Assembly: GCA_964247085.1 (NCBI GenBank)
Contig: CAXTSX010000014.1
Span: forward strand, 1-64,000
Direction of reading: 5' to 3'
Length of the DNA stretch: 64,000 nt
Source of the DNA: JAAFHZ01 sp964247085
GTDB lineage: Bacteria; Cyanobacteriota; Cyanobacteriia; Cyanobacteriales; Chamaesiphonaceae
This document shows, in pieces, positions 1-9,235 of this stretch (positions are counted from its first letter, which is position 1; every line of letters starts with the position of its first letter). The notes under the pieces were generated by a model that saw nothing but the letters and a program-made list of their open reading frames with translations, was not told the DNA's origin and ran no database searches. The translations under genes and the position numbers were made by a program.

Positions 1-24
1 CCCTTAGAGTAAGGATTCTAGGAT

Positions 25-780
25 TTGGATAAATACTTTTGTCAGTCAATCAGGTCTCAGGAAGCCAATCTTGATGCGGCTAAAGTTTTAGGGATTAACC
101 ATGGCTTAAACAACTGGTTAACTTGCCTGAGCAATATTGGGACATCTTTTATAGTGGATGGCTTAAAGCTCAAGTCTTTGAACCAGTTTTACAATAAGCA
201 GATCTCTAACATCAAAGATAAAAAGCCCCAAGGATTTTGGTCTAAGAAGCTGGCTACTATTACCGAAAAGCGTAATAGACAAGTCCGAGATGCTATTAAC
301 AAGGCAGCGAGAATAGTTGTTGACCACTGTCTAGCAAATAACATTGGAATAATTGTATTTGGCTGGAACAAGGGTCAAAAAGATGGCGCAGACATGGGGA
401 GAAAAAATAATCAAAAGTTTGTCCAGATTCCAACGGCTAAGCTTAAGGATAGAATCTTCCAACTGTGTGAACAGTATGGGATTCAATTTATTGAGACAGA
501 AGAAAGCTACACCAGTAAAGCAAGTTTTCTAGATTCGGATATTCTGCCTGTGTTCGGTGCAAAACCTGAAGGGTGGAAAAAATCTGGAAGACGTGTATCT
601 CGTGGGTTATACCGTAGTGCTGATGGCACAAAAATCAATGCTGACTGCAATGGAGCAGCAAACATTATTAGAAAAGTAGCGGTAACTTTAGGGCTATGCC
701 TTAAGGGAATCAGTAGCGGCGCATTGACTACACCTTTGAGAGTCCGAATATGGGCTGTTCAAGAATCTCCATCTCTTTAG
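25..780 (+). pseudogene. Truncated tnpB of an IS200/IS605-type element
   Basis: The 251-residue reading frame matches the C-terminal RuvC half of cyanobacterial TnpB (RNA-guided nuclease of IS605-family elements): a RuvC-I-like stretch LGINHGLNNWLTC, then FGWNKGQKDG, ETEESYTSKAS and the C-terminal DCNGAANII motif. Full-length members are about 400 residues, so roughly the first 150-170 are missing. A stop codon (TAG, 19-21) lies in frame just before the TTG at 25, and no RBS is visible. The RuvC-I catalytic Asp of the usual G-I-D-L-G motif is Asn here, so the remnant is also catalytically suspect. No tnpA is present. A broken, probably inactive gene. Confidence 0.85.
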
Positions 781-795
781 AGCGGAGAGTGTCAA
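760..795 (+). mobile_element. Right end of the IS200/IS605-type remnant
   Basis: An imperfect hairpin (stems 766-770/784-788 and 773-775/780-782, loop TTTA) is followed by GTGTCAA at 789-795. Subterminal hairpins of this form, close to a GTGTCAA-like end, are typical of the right end of cyanobacterial IS605 elements, and the tnpB stop codon sits inside the hairpin. The same region would be the 3' part of an omega-RNA. The element boundary is placed at about 795, two bases before the cysT stop codon on the other strand. Confidence 0.6.
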
Positions 796-797
796 TC

Positions 798-1640
798 TTA
801 CCTCGATCGATATCTTTGACCCCAAGCTTGTAACCCATTAATCACCAACAACATCGCCAGCGAAATCACCAGCAGAACTGTCCCAATCACCGTCGCCCCC
901 ACCAGATCATAATTCTCTAGCTTCTGCCAAATCAACACCGAAGCAATTAAATCTTGATAGGGTCGATTGGCGGCTACCATCACGATCGAACCATATTCAC
1001 CCACTGCCCGCGAGAAGCCCAAGGTCGTACCGGTTAAAATCGCTGGCAGCAAAGGCGGTAAGGTCACTTTCCAAAAAGTCTGACCTGGTGTTGCCCCTAG
1101 ACTCCAAGCCGCTTCCTCCATTTCTTTTTCCATTTCTTCCAAGACTGGCTGCAAAGTCCGCACCACGAAGGGCAAAGAAATAAACAGCATCGCCACCATT
1201 ACCCCCAACCGAGTGAAAGCAATGCGGATGCCAAAAGGTGCCAGTAAACCGCCCACCCAACCTTTGGGGCTATAGACCGTCGCCAGAGTTAAACCTGCCA
1301 CGGAAGTAGGCAGCGCAAAGGGTAAATCAATGATGCCGTTGATGATTTTTTTGCCGGGGAAATCGTAGCGCACCAATACCCAGGCCACTAACGTACCAAA
1401 TACACCGTTGATTAGCGCCGCTGCTAAGGCAGTTACGAAGGTGACTTCGTAGGCGGAAATAGCGATCGAATCGGTGGCGATTTTCCAGAATTTACCAGCA
1501 TCGATCGTCAGTGCCTTAGTCACCAGGGCGGCGATCGGCAGCAGCAACATGATGATTAAATAGCTGATCGTGATCCGCCACGGCCAGGAGTTGTACAAGC
1601 TCGGTGCTTTCTTGTTTCGATCAATAGTAAGATTCGTCAT
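798..1640 (-). CDS. cysT: Sulfate/thiosulfate ABC transporter permease CysT
   Basis: A 280-residue inner-membrane permease with about six hydrophobic segments. It has the conserved CysT block FALPTSVAGLTLATVYS and the EAA loop (EEAAWSLGATPGQTFWKVTLP), followed by GFSRAVGEYGSIVMVA, all typical of the CysU/CysT subfamily rather than CysW. It forms the channel for sulfate with CysW and the ATPase CysA. Its ATG overlaps the sbpA stop codon as ATGA, indicating translational coupling. The usual next genes, cysW and cysA, are not seen: the region beyond the stop codon is occupied by an insertion-sequence remnant. Confidence 0.93.
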   Translation of the reverse strand: MTNLTIDRNKKAPSLYNSWPWRITISYLIIMLLLPIAALVTKALTIDAGKFWKIATDSIAISAYEVTFVTALAAALINGVFGTLVAWVLVRYDFPGKKIINGIIDLPFALPTSVAGLTLATVYSPKGWVGGLLAPFGIRIAFTRLGVMVAMLFISLPFVVRTLQPVLEEMEKEMEEAAWSLGATPGQTFWKVTLPPLLPAILTGTTLGFSRAVGEYGSIVMVAANRPYQDLIASVLIWQKLENYDLVGATVIGTVLLVISLAMLLVINGLQAWGQRYRSR

Positions 1641-2701
1641 TTTTTTAGGTTGGCCTCAATGCGATCGAACAATCCGCCCTCCGTAAAAAACTTGGCCTGA
1701 ATATCCGACCAGCTACCGATTTCTTTGGCCTTAAAAGGCTTATCGACTTTTTGGTACTGCTGTTTAAATTCTTGGTAAACTGCTGGCAAAATTGGCCGGA
1801 AGCCAACTTTGGCAAATTCCCGTTGAGCGGCAGGGGTAAATAAATATTTCACAAAAGCTGCGACTACGACTTGATTTTGGTGTTTGCGGACATTCTGATC
1901 AACGATCGCCACCGGGTTATCGATCGAGATGTTCACGGGCGGCGATACAAAGTCTAGCTTCTCACCTTTTTGCCCAATCAAAATCGCTTCATTTTCGTAA
2001 GTAATCAGCACATCCCCCTGACCTTGCTTAAAAAAGGTATCACTGGCTTCTCGCGCATCCTTGGCCAGGACGATCGCATTTTGATAAATCTTTTGGACTT
2101 GCTCAAAAACTTGGGTTTCTTGACCGGGCAACTCTTTGGCTAACGCCCCCCAGATGGCCAAAAAGTTCCACTTGGCCACCCCAGAGCTTTTGGGGTTGGC
2201 AGTAATAATTTTCAAGCCGGGTTGGGCTAAATCTGACCAGGTCTTAATCTGTCTGGGATTTCCCGGTTGGGAAATCAGTGCCACCACCGATTGACTGACG
2301 ATCGACTGGTTAGGCAATTCATCCTCCCAACCTTTATCAATTAGTCCGGCCTTGCGGATTTTATCGATGTCTGGTTGCAGAGAAAGCGCCACCACATCAG
2401 CCTCTAGGCCATCAGCCACCGCTCGCGACTGAGAACCAGAAGCACCATAGCTTTGGTTGAAAACCACCTGCTGCTGATGGCTTTTTTGCCACTCTTCCGC
2501 AAAGTTGTCGGTAATCTGTTGGTAGGCGGCTTTGGTGACGGTATAGGAAACCAAGGTGACTTCGACGCTATTCTGGGGCGTACAGCTATTTAAGCCCACT
2601 AACAAACAGCAAATGGTAACGGCCAGGGCGAGCGATCGTCGCTGAGATAATTTTAGTAATTGCCGCCACCACACCATTTTCGTTGCCTCTATATTTTTCA
2701 A
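1637..2701 (-). CDS. sbpA: Sulfate-binding lipoprotein, periplasmic
   Basis: A 354-residue substrate-binding protein of the sulfate ABC transporter. The N-terminus has basic residues, a hydrophobic stretch and a lipobox-like LNSC (Cys40), so it is probably a lipoprotein. Family signatures include NQSYGASGSQSRAVADGLEADVV and a later KSSGVAKWNFLAIWG block, which line the sulfate pocket in Sbp proteins. It is the first gene of the operon and overlaps cysT by 4 bases. The start at 2701 is followed by a second in-frame Met at residue 9, so the exact start is uncertain. Confidence 0.92.
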   Translation of the reverse strand: MKNIEATKMVWWRQLLKLSQRRSLALAVTICCLLVGLNSCTPQNSVEVTLVSYTVTKAAYQQITDNFAEEWQKSHQQQVVFNQSYGASGSQSRAVADGLEADVVALSLQPDIDKIRKAGLIDKGWEDELPNQSIVSQSVVALISQPGNPRQIKTWSDLAQPGLKIITANPKSSGVAKWNFLAIWGALAKELPGQETQVFEQVQKIYQNAIVLAKDAREASDTFFKQGQGDVLITYENEAILIGQKGEKLDFVSPPVNISIDNPVAIVDQNVRKHQNQVVVAAFVKYLFTPAAQREFAKVGFRPILPAVYQEFKQQYQKVDKPFKAKEIGSWSDIQAKFFTEGGLFDRIEANLKK

Positions 2702-2829
2702 TCTACCGTCTAATGCGCCGTTGGGCGGACTATTTCCGATCTCTTTGCTGATGTTAGTGGAAATTTGATCCAGATGTAAATATTCAAATGAACCTGGGGT
2801 ATGTTATCCTTAGATACGAATGAATAAAT

Positions 2830-2902
2830 GCTGGTGTAGCTCAGTTGGTAGAGCAGCTGATTTGTAATCAGCCGGTCGGGAGTTCGAGTCTGTCCACCAG
2901 CT
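2830..2902 (+). tRNA. tRNA-Thr (anticodon UGU)
   Basis: A complete 73-base cloverleaf. The acceptor stem GCTGGTG/CACCAGC pairs perfectly, the D arm is GCTC/GAGC, and the anticodon stem GCTGA/TCAGC has a TTTGTAA loop giving anticodon TGT. The T loop is TTCGAGT. The T stem GGGAG/CTGTC contains a G-G mismatch in its middle and a G-T pair, which is unusual. No CCA is encoded. A strong terminator follows directly. Confidence 0.93.
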
Positions 2903-2910
2903 TACTTTTA

Positions 2911-2956
2911 AGCCCACAAGACAAATCAAATCTTTTAGATTTGTCTTGTGGGCTTT
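2911..2956 (+). terminator. Rho-independent terminator after tRNA-Thr
   Basis: A near-perfect inverted repeat of about 17 bp (AGCCCACAAGACAAATC at 2911-2927, complement ending at 2954) with a short AT-rich loop, followed by TTTTT. It begins 9 bases after the tRNA. Confidence 0.85.
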
Positions 2957-2993
2957 TTGATGCACTGTTTTTCCACATCGCCCAATCAAAACA

Positions 2994-3027
2994 GAAGCCC
3001 TAGATTCTGGTCGGAATCTAGGGCTTG
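2994..3027 (-). terminator. Terminator of the rplU-rpmA operon
   Basis: A 13-bp inverted repeat (AAGCCCTAGATTC with its complement GAATCTAGGGCTT), separated by a 6-base loop. Read on the minus strand it is followed by CTGTTTTG. It lies 17 bases past the rpmA stop codon. Confidence 0.75.
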
Positions 3028-3043
3028 CGTTGCAGCTGCGAAC

Positions 3044-3304
3044 TTAAGCTACTGGAGCATAAACGCTAACTTTCTTGCCATTTTTACCGCGTCGCTCAAA
3101 AGTGACAACACCGTCCACTAAAGCGAAAAGTGTGTAATCTTTGCCGATGCCAACGCCGTTACCAGCATGAACAGTGGTACCCCGTTGACGCACAATAATA
3201 CAGCCAGCCTTTGCTACTTGACCGCCGTAAAGCTTAACCCCTAAGCGCTGGGCGTTAGAATCGCGCCCGTTTCTAGTACTACCTGTACCCTTTTTACTTG
3301 CCAT
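3044..3304 (-). CDS. rpmA: 50S ribosomal protein L27
   Basis: 86 residues, full length for bacterial L27. It starts MASKKGTGSTRNGRDS and contains GVKLYGGQ and IIVRQRGTTVHAGNGVGIG, which are diagnostic. The N-terminal tail of L27 reaches the peptidyl-transferase centre. There is no Firmicute-type cleavable N-terminal extension. It lies 27 bases downstream of rplU in the conserved rplU-rpmA order. Confidence 0.97.
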   Translation of the reverse strand: MASKKGTGSTRNGRDSNAQRLGVKLYGGQVAKAGCIIVRQRGTTVHAGNGVGIGKDYTLFALVDGVVTFERRGKNGKKVSVYAPVA

Positions 3305-3331
3305 GATTTGCCTCGATTATGGAATGCGATA

Positions 3332-3649
3332 TTACTTAACAACGATCGAATCAATCATTAAGCGGGTGATTTCTTGACGGTGACCACGTTTTTTACGAGT
3401 CTTTTTCTTAGGTTGCATCTTGTATACGATGACCTTGCGACCGCGCATGTGGCGAACTACAGTGCCGTTGACAACAGCCCCAGCTACCAGCGGTTGGCCA
3501 ATAGTAACGTTGTCACCATCAGCGACCATTAGTACTTGGTGGATGGTAACAGCACCTTTTTCTTCAACATGGAGCAGCTCAATGTCGTAGAAGCGACCGG
3601 CTTCTACCCGCATTTGCTTGCCACCAGTTTCAATAATTGCGTAAGTCAT
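3332..3649 (-). CDS. rplU: 50S ribosomal protein L21
   Basis: 105 residues with the L21 signature: start MTYAIIETGGKQ, then IGQPLVAGAVVNGTVV and the basic C-terminal RGRKVIVYKMQPKKKTRKKRG followed by HRQ. It binds 23S rRNA in the large subunit. First gene of the rplU-rpmA operon; the promoter should lie in the 300 bases upstream of 3649. Confidence 0.97.
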   Translation of the reverse strand: MTYAIIETGGKQMRVEAGRFYDIELLHVEEKGAVTIHQVLMVADGDNVTIGQPLVAGAVVNGTVVRHMRGRKVIVYKMQPKKKTRKKRGHRQEITRLMIDSIVVK

Positions 3650-3968
3650 AGATTTTAGATTAATTTGCCGTACAGGTGCCTACTCTGAACAATATCTGAG
3701 CAAGACTTGATGTATTAATGACCTGATCCGAGCAGAGGAACAGCAAACCATTATCGCCCAATACATGAATGATAGTCAATGGTTAACGGCTAAAGATTTT
3801 CAGATTCGGTCTGACGATGTTGGCAGGAGGTCAGAATTGACACTTGATAATAATTTATAATTATTCAGACTATTTTTTATAAGTATTAATCATATCTGGG
3901 CGGATGCAGCGGCAAATTTTACGGTAACATCAAGTCAGTAAATCAGTTCAAGCCATACAGCCTTGTAT
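3650..3968. promoter_or_regulatory. Divergent intergenic region, rplU / TPR gene
   Basis: About 320 bases, AT-rich, between divergently transcribed rplU (minus) and the TPR gene (plus). It must hold both promoters. I see no clear operator, riboswitch or RNA gene. No strong RBS precedes either candidate start of the TPR gene. Confidence 0.4.
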
Positions 3969-5321
3969 ATGAATAGTCGTCTTTTGTCTGTTGCCCTCTT
4001 GGGAAATGCCTTCTTAATTAGTTGTGCATTGTCTGTTTCTGCTTTGACGCTCTCAGCTGAACAAAAAAATTCCGCAGCGACGGACTTAGAAACGATTACT
4101 GCGCCTTCTAAGCCATCTAAATCCACTAAACCTAAAAAATCTGTGGATAGTTTAATTAACAGTGCGGTGGCAAAAGAGGGCAAAAACGACTATCGCGGCA
4201 TGTTGATAGATATGAACCAAGCCATTGCCAGTAGTCCGCAAAATGCGCGGCTGTATTTTATTCGGGGCACAGCTTACGATAAACTGAAGAGCTACACTAG
4301 AGCGATCGCTGATTACAGCAAGGTAACTCAGCTGGATCCTAAAAATACTGTTGCTTATTTTAATCGTGGCGTTGCCCACAATAAATTAGCTAAACATGAC
4401 AAAGCAATTGCTGATTTTGATCAAGTAGTTAAGGTAGATCCACAAAATGCGATCGCTTATTATGAACGAGCCACTGCTTATAGCCAGCTGGAAAAATACG
4501 AAAAGGCTGTCCCCGACTACAGTAAGACAATTCAGCTAAATTCTAAAAATACTGAGGCCTATTACAATCGTGGCGTAGCCTACGGCAAATTGAAGCAATA
4601 TGACAAGGCGATCGCTGATTATGACAGAGTAGTGCGGGTCGATCCTAAAAATGAGAAAGCTTACTATAACCGTGCCACGATCCATAGCAAACTGAAAAAA
4701 TATGACAAGGCGATCGCTGACTACAACAAGGTTACTCAATTAAATCCCAAAGATTTATTTACTTATGTCAATCGCGCTTTTGCCTACGACGAACTTAAGC
4801 AGTACAACAAAGCGATTGCCGATTACGATCAAGCGATCCAACTAAACTCTAAAAATGCGGTGACTTATACCAATAGAGGCTTAGACTACTACGAACTCAA
4901 AAAGTACAAGAAAGCAATTACCGATTTTGATAAAGCCCTCCAACTAAATTCTCAGTATGCCATAGCCTACACTAATCGGGGTCTGGCTTACTATGAATTA
5001 AAGAACTATGACAAAGCAATTGCTGATCATAACAAAGCAGTGCAAATAGAGCCTAAAAATGCCATTAATTATACTAATCGCGGCGCTGCTTTCTATGGAC
5101 TGAAGAAATATGAAAAAGCGGTGGCTGATTATGATAAGGCTATTCAATTAGATGCTCAGTATGCTATGGCCTATTACAACCGAGGTGGTGTTCATGCTGT
5201 TTTAGGAAATAAGAAAAAGGCGATCGCTGATTATCAACGATCGGCTGAAATATACAAAAAACAGGGTAGTGATGCTAACTATCAAGATGCCCTGGAGCAA
5301 GCGAAAAGTCTGGGGAGCTAA
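3969..5321 (+). CDS. Secreted or lipid-anchored tetratricopeptide-repeat protein
   Basis: 450 residues from the ATG at 3969; a TTG two codons earlier is less likely. The N-terminus is hydrophobic with LISC (Cys19), a possible lipobox, and also SVSA, a possible type I signal-peptidase site. A Ser/Lys-rich linker leads to ten consecutive 34-residue TPR units filling the rest, each of the type AYYNRGVAYGKLKQYDKAIA with D-P-K or N-S-K at the end. TPRs form a right-handed solenoid that binds partner proteins; the partner cannot be named. Many repeats encode K-A-I-A-D with GCGATCGC (HIP1) in the same phase, so the repeat array carries regularly spaced HIP1 sites. Confidence 0.85.
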   Translation: MNSRLLSVALLGNAFLISCALSVSALTLSAEQKNSAATDLETITAPSKPSKSTKPKKSVDSLINSAVAKEGKNDYRGMLIDMNQAIASSPQNARLYFIRGTAYDKLKSYTRAIADYSKVTQLDPKNTVAYFNRGVAHNKLAKHDKAIADFDQVVKVDPQNAIAYYERATAYSQLEKYEKAVPDYSKTIQLNSKNTEAYYNRGVAYGKLKQYDKAIADYDRVVRVDPKNEKAYYNRATIHSKLKKYDKAIADYNKVTQLNPKDLFTYVNRAFAYDELKQYNKAIADYDQAIQLNSKNAVTYTNRGLDYYELKKYKKAITDFDKALQLNSQYAIAYTNRGLAYYELKNYDKAIADHNKAVQIEPKNAINYTNRGAAFYGLKKYEKAVADYDKAIQLDAQYAMAYYNRGGVHAVLGNKKKAIADYQRSAEIYKKQGSDANYQDALEQAKSLGS

Positions 5322-5357
5322 GCTCTGGTTTTGAGAGGTGATTTCTTAACCCAAATG

Positions 5358-8300
5358 CTAGGGGGTGAGAGTGTTCTCCACTTCGCCCTCCATTTCTAAA
5401 GAAATTTCCTGAAGCTGATCGAGGGTTTCTTGCTTAGCTGTTGCCCATAAACCCCGCTGGTGGGCTTCTAATAGTCGATCGGCCATATCTCTAGCTGCCC
5501 AAGGATTATGCTGTTTTACAAAATCCTGCACTTGCGGATCAAATAGATAAGCCTCAGCTACGCCCTCATACATATGGTCAGCGACACAATGGGCGGTAGC
5601 ATCGTAGGCAAACAAGAAATCCACAGTAGCGGCCATTTCAAAGGCTCCTTTGTAACTATGACGCATCACGCCGCTGATCCACTTGGGATTCACCACCCGC
5701 GATCGATAGACCTTGGCAATTTCCTCAGAGAGCGATCGGACTTTTGGATTCTCGGTCAAGGCGTTATCGCCAAAATAGGTGGCTGGTTGCTGGCCACTGA
5801 TCGATCGAACGGCGGCGGTTAAACCCCCTTGGAATTGATAGTAGTCGTCCGAATCCAGCAGATCATGTTCTCGATTGTCTTGGTTTTGGAGCACCACTTG
5901 CATGTCACCGAGGCGGCACTGAAAAGCCTCCGGTGCCGCTTTGCCGACCCCATTACCACTATAGGTATAGCTACTCCAGTTAATGTAAGCATTAGCTAAG
6001 TCCTGGTCATTCGACCAGTTTTGGGAATCAATTAAACCCTGTAATCCCGCGCCATATGCGCCTGGTTTAGAGCCAAATACTCGGTGGGAGGAACGATCGA
6101 TCGCTTCTTGCTCGTCTACTCCGGCTGTCAACCAATTGGCAGTTTCCGTTTGAACTTGAGCGGCCAAGGGATTTTGATCGGCTGGTTCATCTAAAGCAGC
6201 TACGGCGGTTACGGCTTGATTGAATAGATCAATCAAATTGGGGAAAGCATCGCGAAAGAACCCGGAAATCCGCAAAGTCACATCTACACGGGGACGATCT
6301 AATACGGATAACGGCAAAATCTCAAAGTCTACTACCCGTCGCGACATCCCATCCCATACTGGTCGAACTCCCAACAGCGCTAGAGCTTCGGCCAGGTCGT
6401 CACCACCAGTGCGCATGGTGGCCGTTCCCCAAATAGACAAGCCGAGAGTGCGCGGATATTCGCCATGTTCTTGGGTATAGCGTTCGATCAACGCTTCAGC
6501 GGCTTTGCGTCCTACGTCCCAAGCGCTTTCGGTGGGGACAGCGCGAATATCAACAGAGTAAAAATTGCGGCCAGTAGGTAATACTTCTGATCGACCGCGA
6601 GTGGGGGCACCGGCTGGACCACTAGGAATGTAGCCACCATTTAAGCCCTGTAATAGGTTAGTGATTTCTTGGCTGGTTTGTTGGAGGTTTGGTAATAGGC
6701 ATTGAGTAATCCACTGGAGTTCTCGATCAGTGTTTGTAGCTTCTGGAATAGGGGGAGATAGATGTCTGTTATTTATTAATGCTGATACCAATAGTTGAGC
6801 TTGCTGTTCGATCGATTCCACGACTTGCCCGGCATTGCGCCATTCCCCTGGGACAGGTAACGCTGGATCAACTTTTAACGGATCAAAATCCCAACCAGCA
6901 TCTTGAGCAATTGCTCTGGTTAAACCCCTTCTGCCAGCTTGAGGATGACGAGCGATCGCAATGATTAAATCTCGCAACTGGTCGCCGCTGGGACATTGGC
7001 CGAGGATATGTAATCCATCCCGGATTTGAGCTTCTTTAATTTCACAGAGCGACCTGTCTAAATGATTTAACACCGCATCTCCAAACCGCTGCCGTAACTC
7101 ATCGGCGGTAACGACAATCCCCAAATCTTCATGGAGATTGCTAGCCACTAATAGTGCCACTATTTTTTCCTGCACCAAGGGCATTCGACCAGGATTTAAG
7201 CTTATGGCTTCGTAGTATTCATCCACCAGATTTTCGAGGGCTTGCAAATCTCCATACAGTTCTGCTCTAGTCATCGGTGGGGTGAGATGATCGAGGATCA
7301 CTGCTTGGGCACGTCGTTTGGCCTGGGCACCTTCGCCGGGGTCGTTAACGATAAAAGGATAAAAGTGAGGCATTGCTCCCAACGCTACTTCGGGATAGCA
7401 ACAGTTGGATAGCGCTAAACTTTTTCCGGGTAGCCATTCCAAGTTGCCATGCTTGCCGACATGAACGATCGCCTGGGCACCGAAGATCGATCGCACCCAT
7501 TGATAAAAAGCTAAGTAGTCGTGGGTGGGCTCTAAATCGGGAGCATGATAGTTCAAGCTGGGATCGAGATCGTAGCCCCGGGCGGGTTGAATGCCGACGA
7601 AAATATTACCCAGTTGGATACCAGCCACCGGAAAATCACCGCTTGGTTCTGACCAGCGCAGATTAATAGCTGCTTGTACAGTGACAGGCTGGTTAGTGAA
7701 AAATTCTTGATAGTCTGCTAAATCTAAACCTTGTGGGGCTGGTCGGATCGATCGGCCTTCCGGATCGTTAGTAATGCCTCTAGTCAACCACTGGATTAAT
7801 TCATCACCAGTCTGTGGTAACTCTGTAGTGGTGTAACCTTCAGCTTGGAGTGCTTTTAGGATCTCGACACAACTTGCTGGGGTATCTAATCCCACGCCGT
7901 TAGCTAGTCGCCCATCGCGGTTGGGATAGTTTGCCAAAATTAGAGCCACCTTGCGATCGGATACTGGTACTTGACCTAGCTTTACCCAATTAGCGGCTAG
8001 CTCGGCCACGAACTGGATGCGATCAGCTAAAGGCTGATAGCCCAGAACTTCGGTTTGGAGAACCGGATGTTTGGAGAAGACAGCTTTGAAAGAAACAGCT
8101 CGACTAATGATTCGACCGTCCACTTCTGGCAGAGCAACATTCATAGCCGTGTCACGCGGTGACAAGCCATTCAGTTGCGATTGCCATTCGTCCAAGCCAC
8201 CACCACTTAAGATTACTTGCAGAATTGGTACATCCAAATTTGCCCAGAGGGTATTAGTATCCAGCTCGGTAGGCATGACTGGATATAGTGGTGCGGGAGT

Positions 8301-9083
8301 GATTAAGGAAAAGCTTGTGGTGTTGAGAAGTACTTTAACCCCAGGTTGGCAATAGCTCATTAATCCGGCTTGCACTTCCGGGTCACGCAAGGAAGAGACA
8401 AAGATCGGGACAGGAGTAAGGTGGCAGTCCATCAGGGATTGACAGAGGGCATCGATCGCGGCGGTGTTGCCGACTAGATAGTGCGCCCGATAGAATAGAA
8501 TTCCGACCTGTGGTTTAGAGCGGTCGCTGACTGGAAAGGGATAAATGCCGACTTTGGGAACGGGCTGGGGTAGTTGATATTCGTAGTCTAACTTTAGGCA
8601 GCGATTGGCTAAGAAGTATAGTGATTGCTTGAGGTTTTCGGTACCACCTTCGATAAAGTAGCGCCAGACCTGATTGACATCGTTGAGGGGTAAGGTCGAT
8701 CGACTGAGCAGCGACAAATCGGGCTGGTCGTCACCGGGAATTAAAATGAGGGCGGCACCGGTTCTTTCAACTAGTTCTTGGACGACTTCTAAGCCATAAG
8801 ACCAGTAGCCAATGCCCCCCAGCAGCCGAATGACAATTACCTGGGCTTGGGATAGCACCTCTTCGGCATAGAGATCGATCGTCATTTGCTGTTGCAAGGC
8901 CAGAATATTCAGCGCTCGCAGTTCAGGAAATCCGGGTGGCAATTGCGCCCAGGCTTGAGCGAGGGCTTGGATGTCGGTGTCAGCGGAGGTGATGATGACG
9001 ATCGGAGCAGGAGTTTGCTCGATCAAGATTAGGCTGTCGGTAGTGGCGGTAAGTCCCCCAGGAATGGTGGCGGTACGATGCAT
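5358..9083 (-). CDS. cobN: Cobaltochelatase subunit CobN
   Basis: 1241 residues, the usual length for CobN and shorter than ChlH (about 1330). It begins MHRTATIPGG and contains HVGKHGNLEWLPGK near residue 545, a signature of the CobN/ChlH metal-insertion family. CobN is the large porphyrin-binding subunit of the ATP-dependent enzyme that inserts cobalt into hydrogenobyrinate diamide for B12 synthesis; in cyanobacteria the ATPase partners may be shared with magnesium chelatase (family knowledge). It stands alone, followed upstream by a metal-binding lipoprotein gene 150 bases away. I see no B12 riboswitch in the short upstream gap. Confidence 0.93.
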   Translation of the reverse strand: MHRTATIPGGLTATTDSLILIEQTPAPIVIITSADTDIQALAQAWAQLPPGFPELRALNILALQQQMTIDLYAEEVLSQAQVIVIRLLGGIGYWSYGLEVVQELVERTGAALILIPGDDQPDLSLLSRSTLPLNDVNQVWRYFIEGGTENLKQSLYFLANRCLKLDYEYQLPQPVPKVGIYPFPVSDRSKPQVGILFYRAHYLVGNTAAIDALCQSLMDCHLTPVPIFVSSLRDPEVQAGLMSYCQPGVKVLLNTTSFSLITPAPLYPVMPTELDTNTLWANLDVPILQVILSGGGLDEWQSQLNGLSPRDTAMNVALPEVDGRIISRAVSFKAVFSKHPVLQTEVLGYQPLADRIQFVAELAANWVKLGQVPVSDRKVALILANYPNRDGRLANGVGLDTPASCVEILKALQAEGYTTTELPQTGDELIQWLTRGITNDPEGRSIRPAPQGLDLADYQEFFTNQPVTVQAAINLRWSEPSGDFPVAGIQLGNIFVGIQPARGYDLDPSLNYHAPDLEPTHDYLAFYQWVRSIFGAQAIVHVGKHGNLEWLPGKSLALSNCCYPEVALGAMPHFYPFIVNDPGEGAQAKRRAQAVILDHLTPPMTRAELYGDLQALENLVDEYYEAISLNPGRMPLVQEKIVALLVASNLHEDLGIVVTADELRQRFGDAVLNHLDRSLCEIKEAQIRDGLHILGQCPSGDQLRDLIIAIARHPQAGRRGLTRAIAQDAGWDFDPLKVDPALPVPGEWRNAGQVVESIEQQAQLLVSALINNRHLSPPIPEATNTDRELQWITQCLLPNLQQTSQEITNLLQGLNGGYIPSGPAGAPTRGRSEVLPTGRNFYSVDIRAVPTESAWDVGRKAAEALIERYTQEHGEYPRTLGLSIWGTATMRTGGDDLAEALALLGVRPVWDGMSRRVVDFEILPLSVLDRPRVDVTLRISGFFRDAFPNLIDLFNQAVTAVAALDEPADQNPLAAQVQTETANWLTAGVDEQEAIDRSSHRVFGSKPGAYGAGLQGLIDSQNWSNDQDLANAYINWSSYTYSGNGVGKAAPEAFQCRLGDMQVVLQNQDNREHDLLDSDDYYQFQGGLTAAVRSISGQQPATYFGDNALTENPKVRSLSEEIAKVYRSRVVNPKWISGVMRHSYKGAFEMAATVDFLFAYDATAHCVADHMYEGVAEAYLFDPQVQDFVKQHNPWAARDMADRLLEAHQRGLWATAKQETLDQLQEISLEMEGEVENTLTP

Positions 9084-9235
9084 ATAAAAGATTTAAGGCG
9101 ATTCCTAGGTGAACTTCTTGATTTTAGGGCTTTCGATCGCGATTGGCCCAAGCGCAGCGATCAGTATTTGGCTAATAAGAATACTTGTACTGTAGAATCA
9201 ACACCAACAATCAACACTAACCAGCTTCCATTATG

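Noticed and set aside
4200..5280. Regular direct repeats, considered as CRISPR or tandem repeat
   Set aside because: The period is 102 bases and the repeats encode 34-residue TPR units in one open frame.
9084..9235. B12 riboswitch upstream of cobN
   Set aside because: The gap is only 152 bases and no B12-box-like conserved core was seen by eye.
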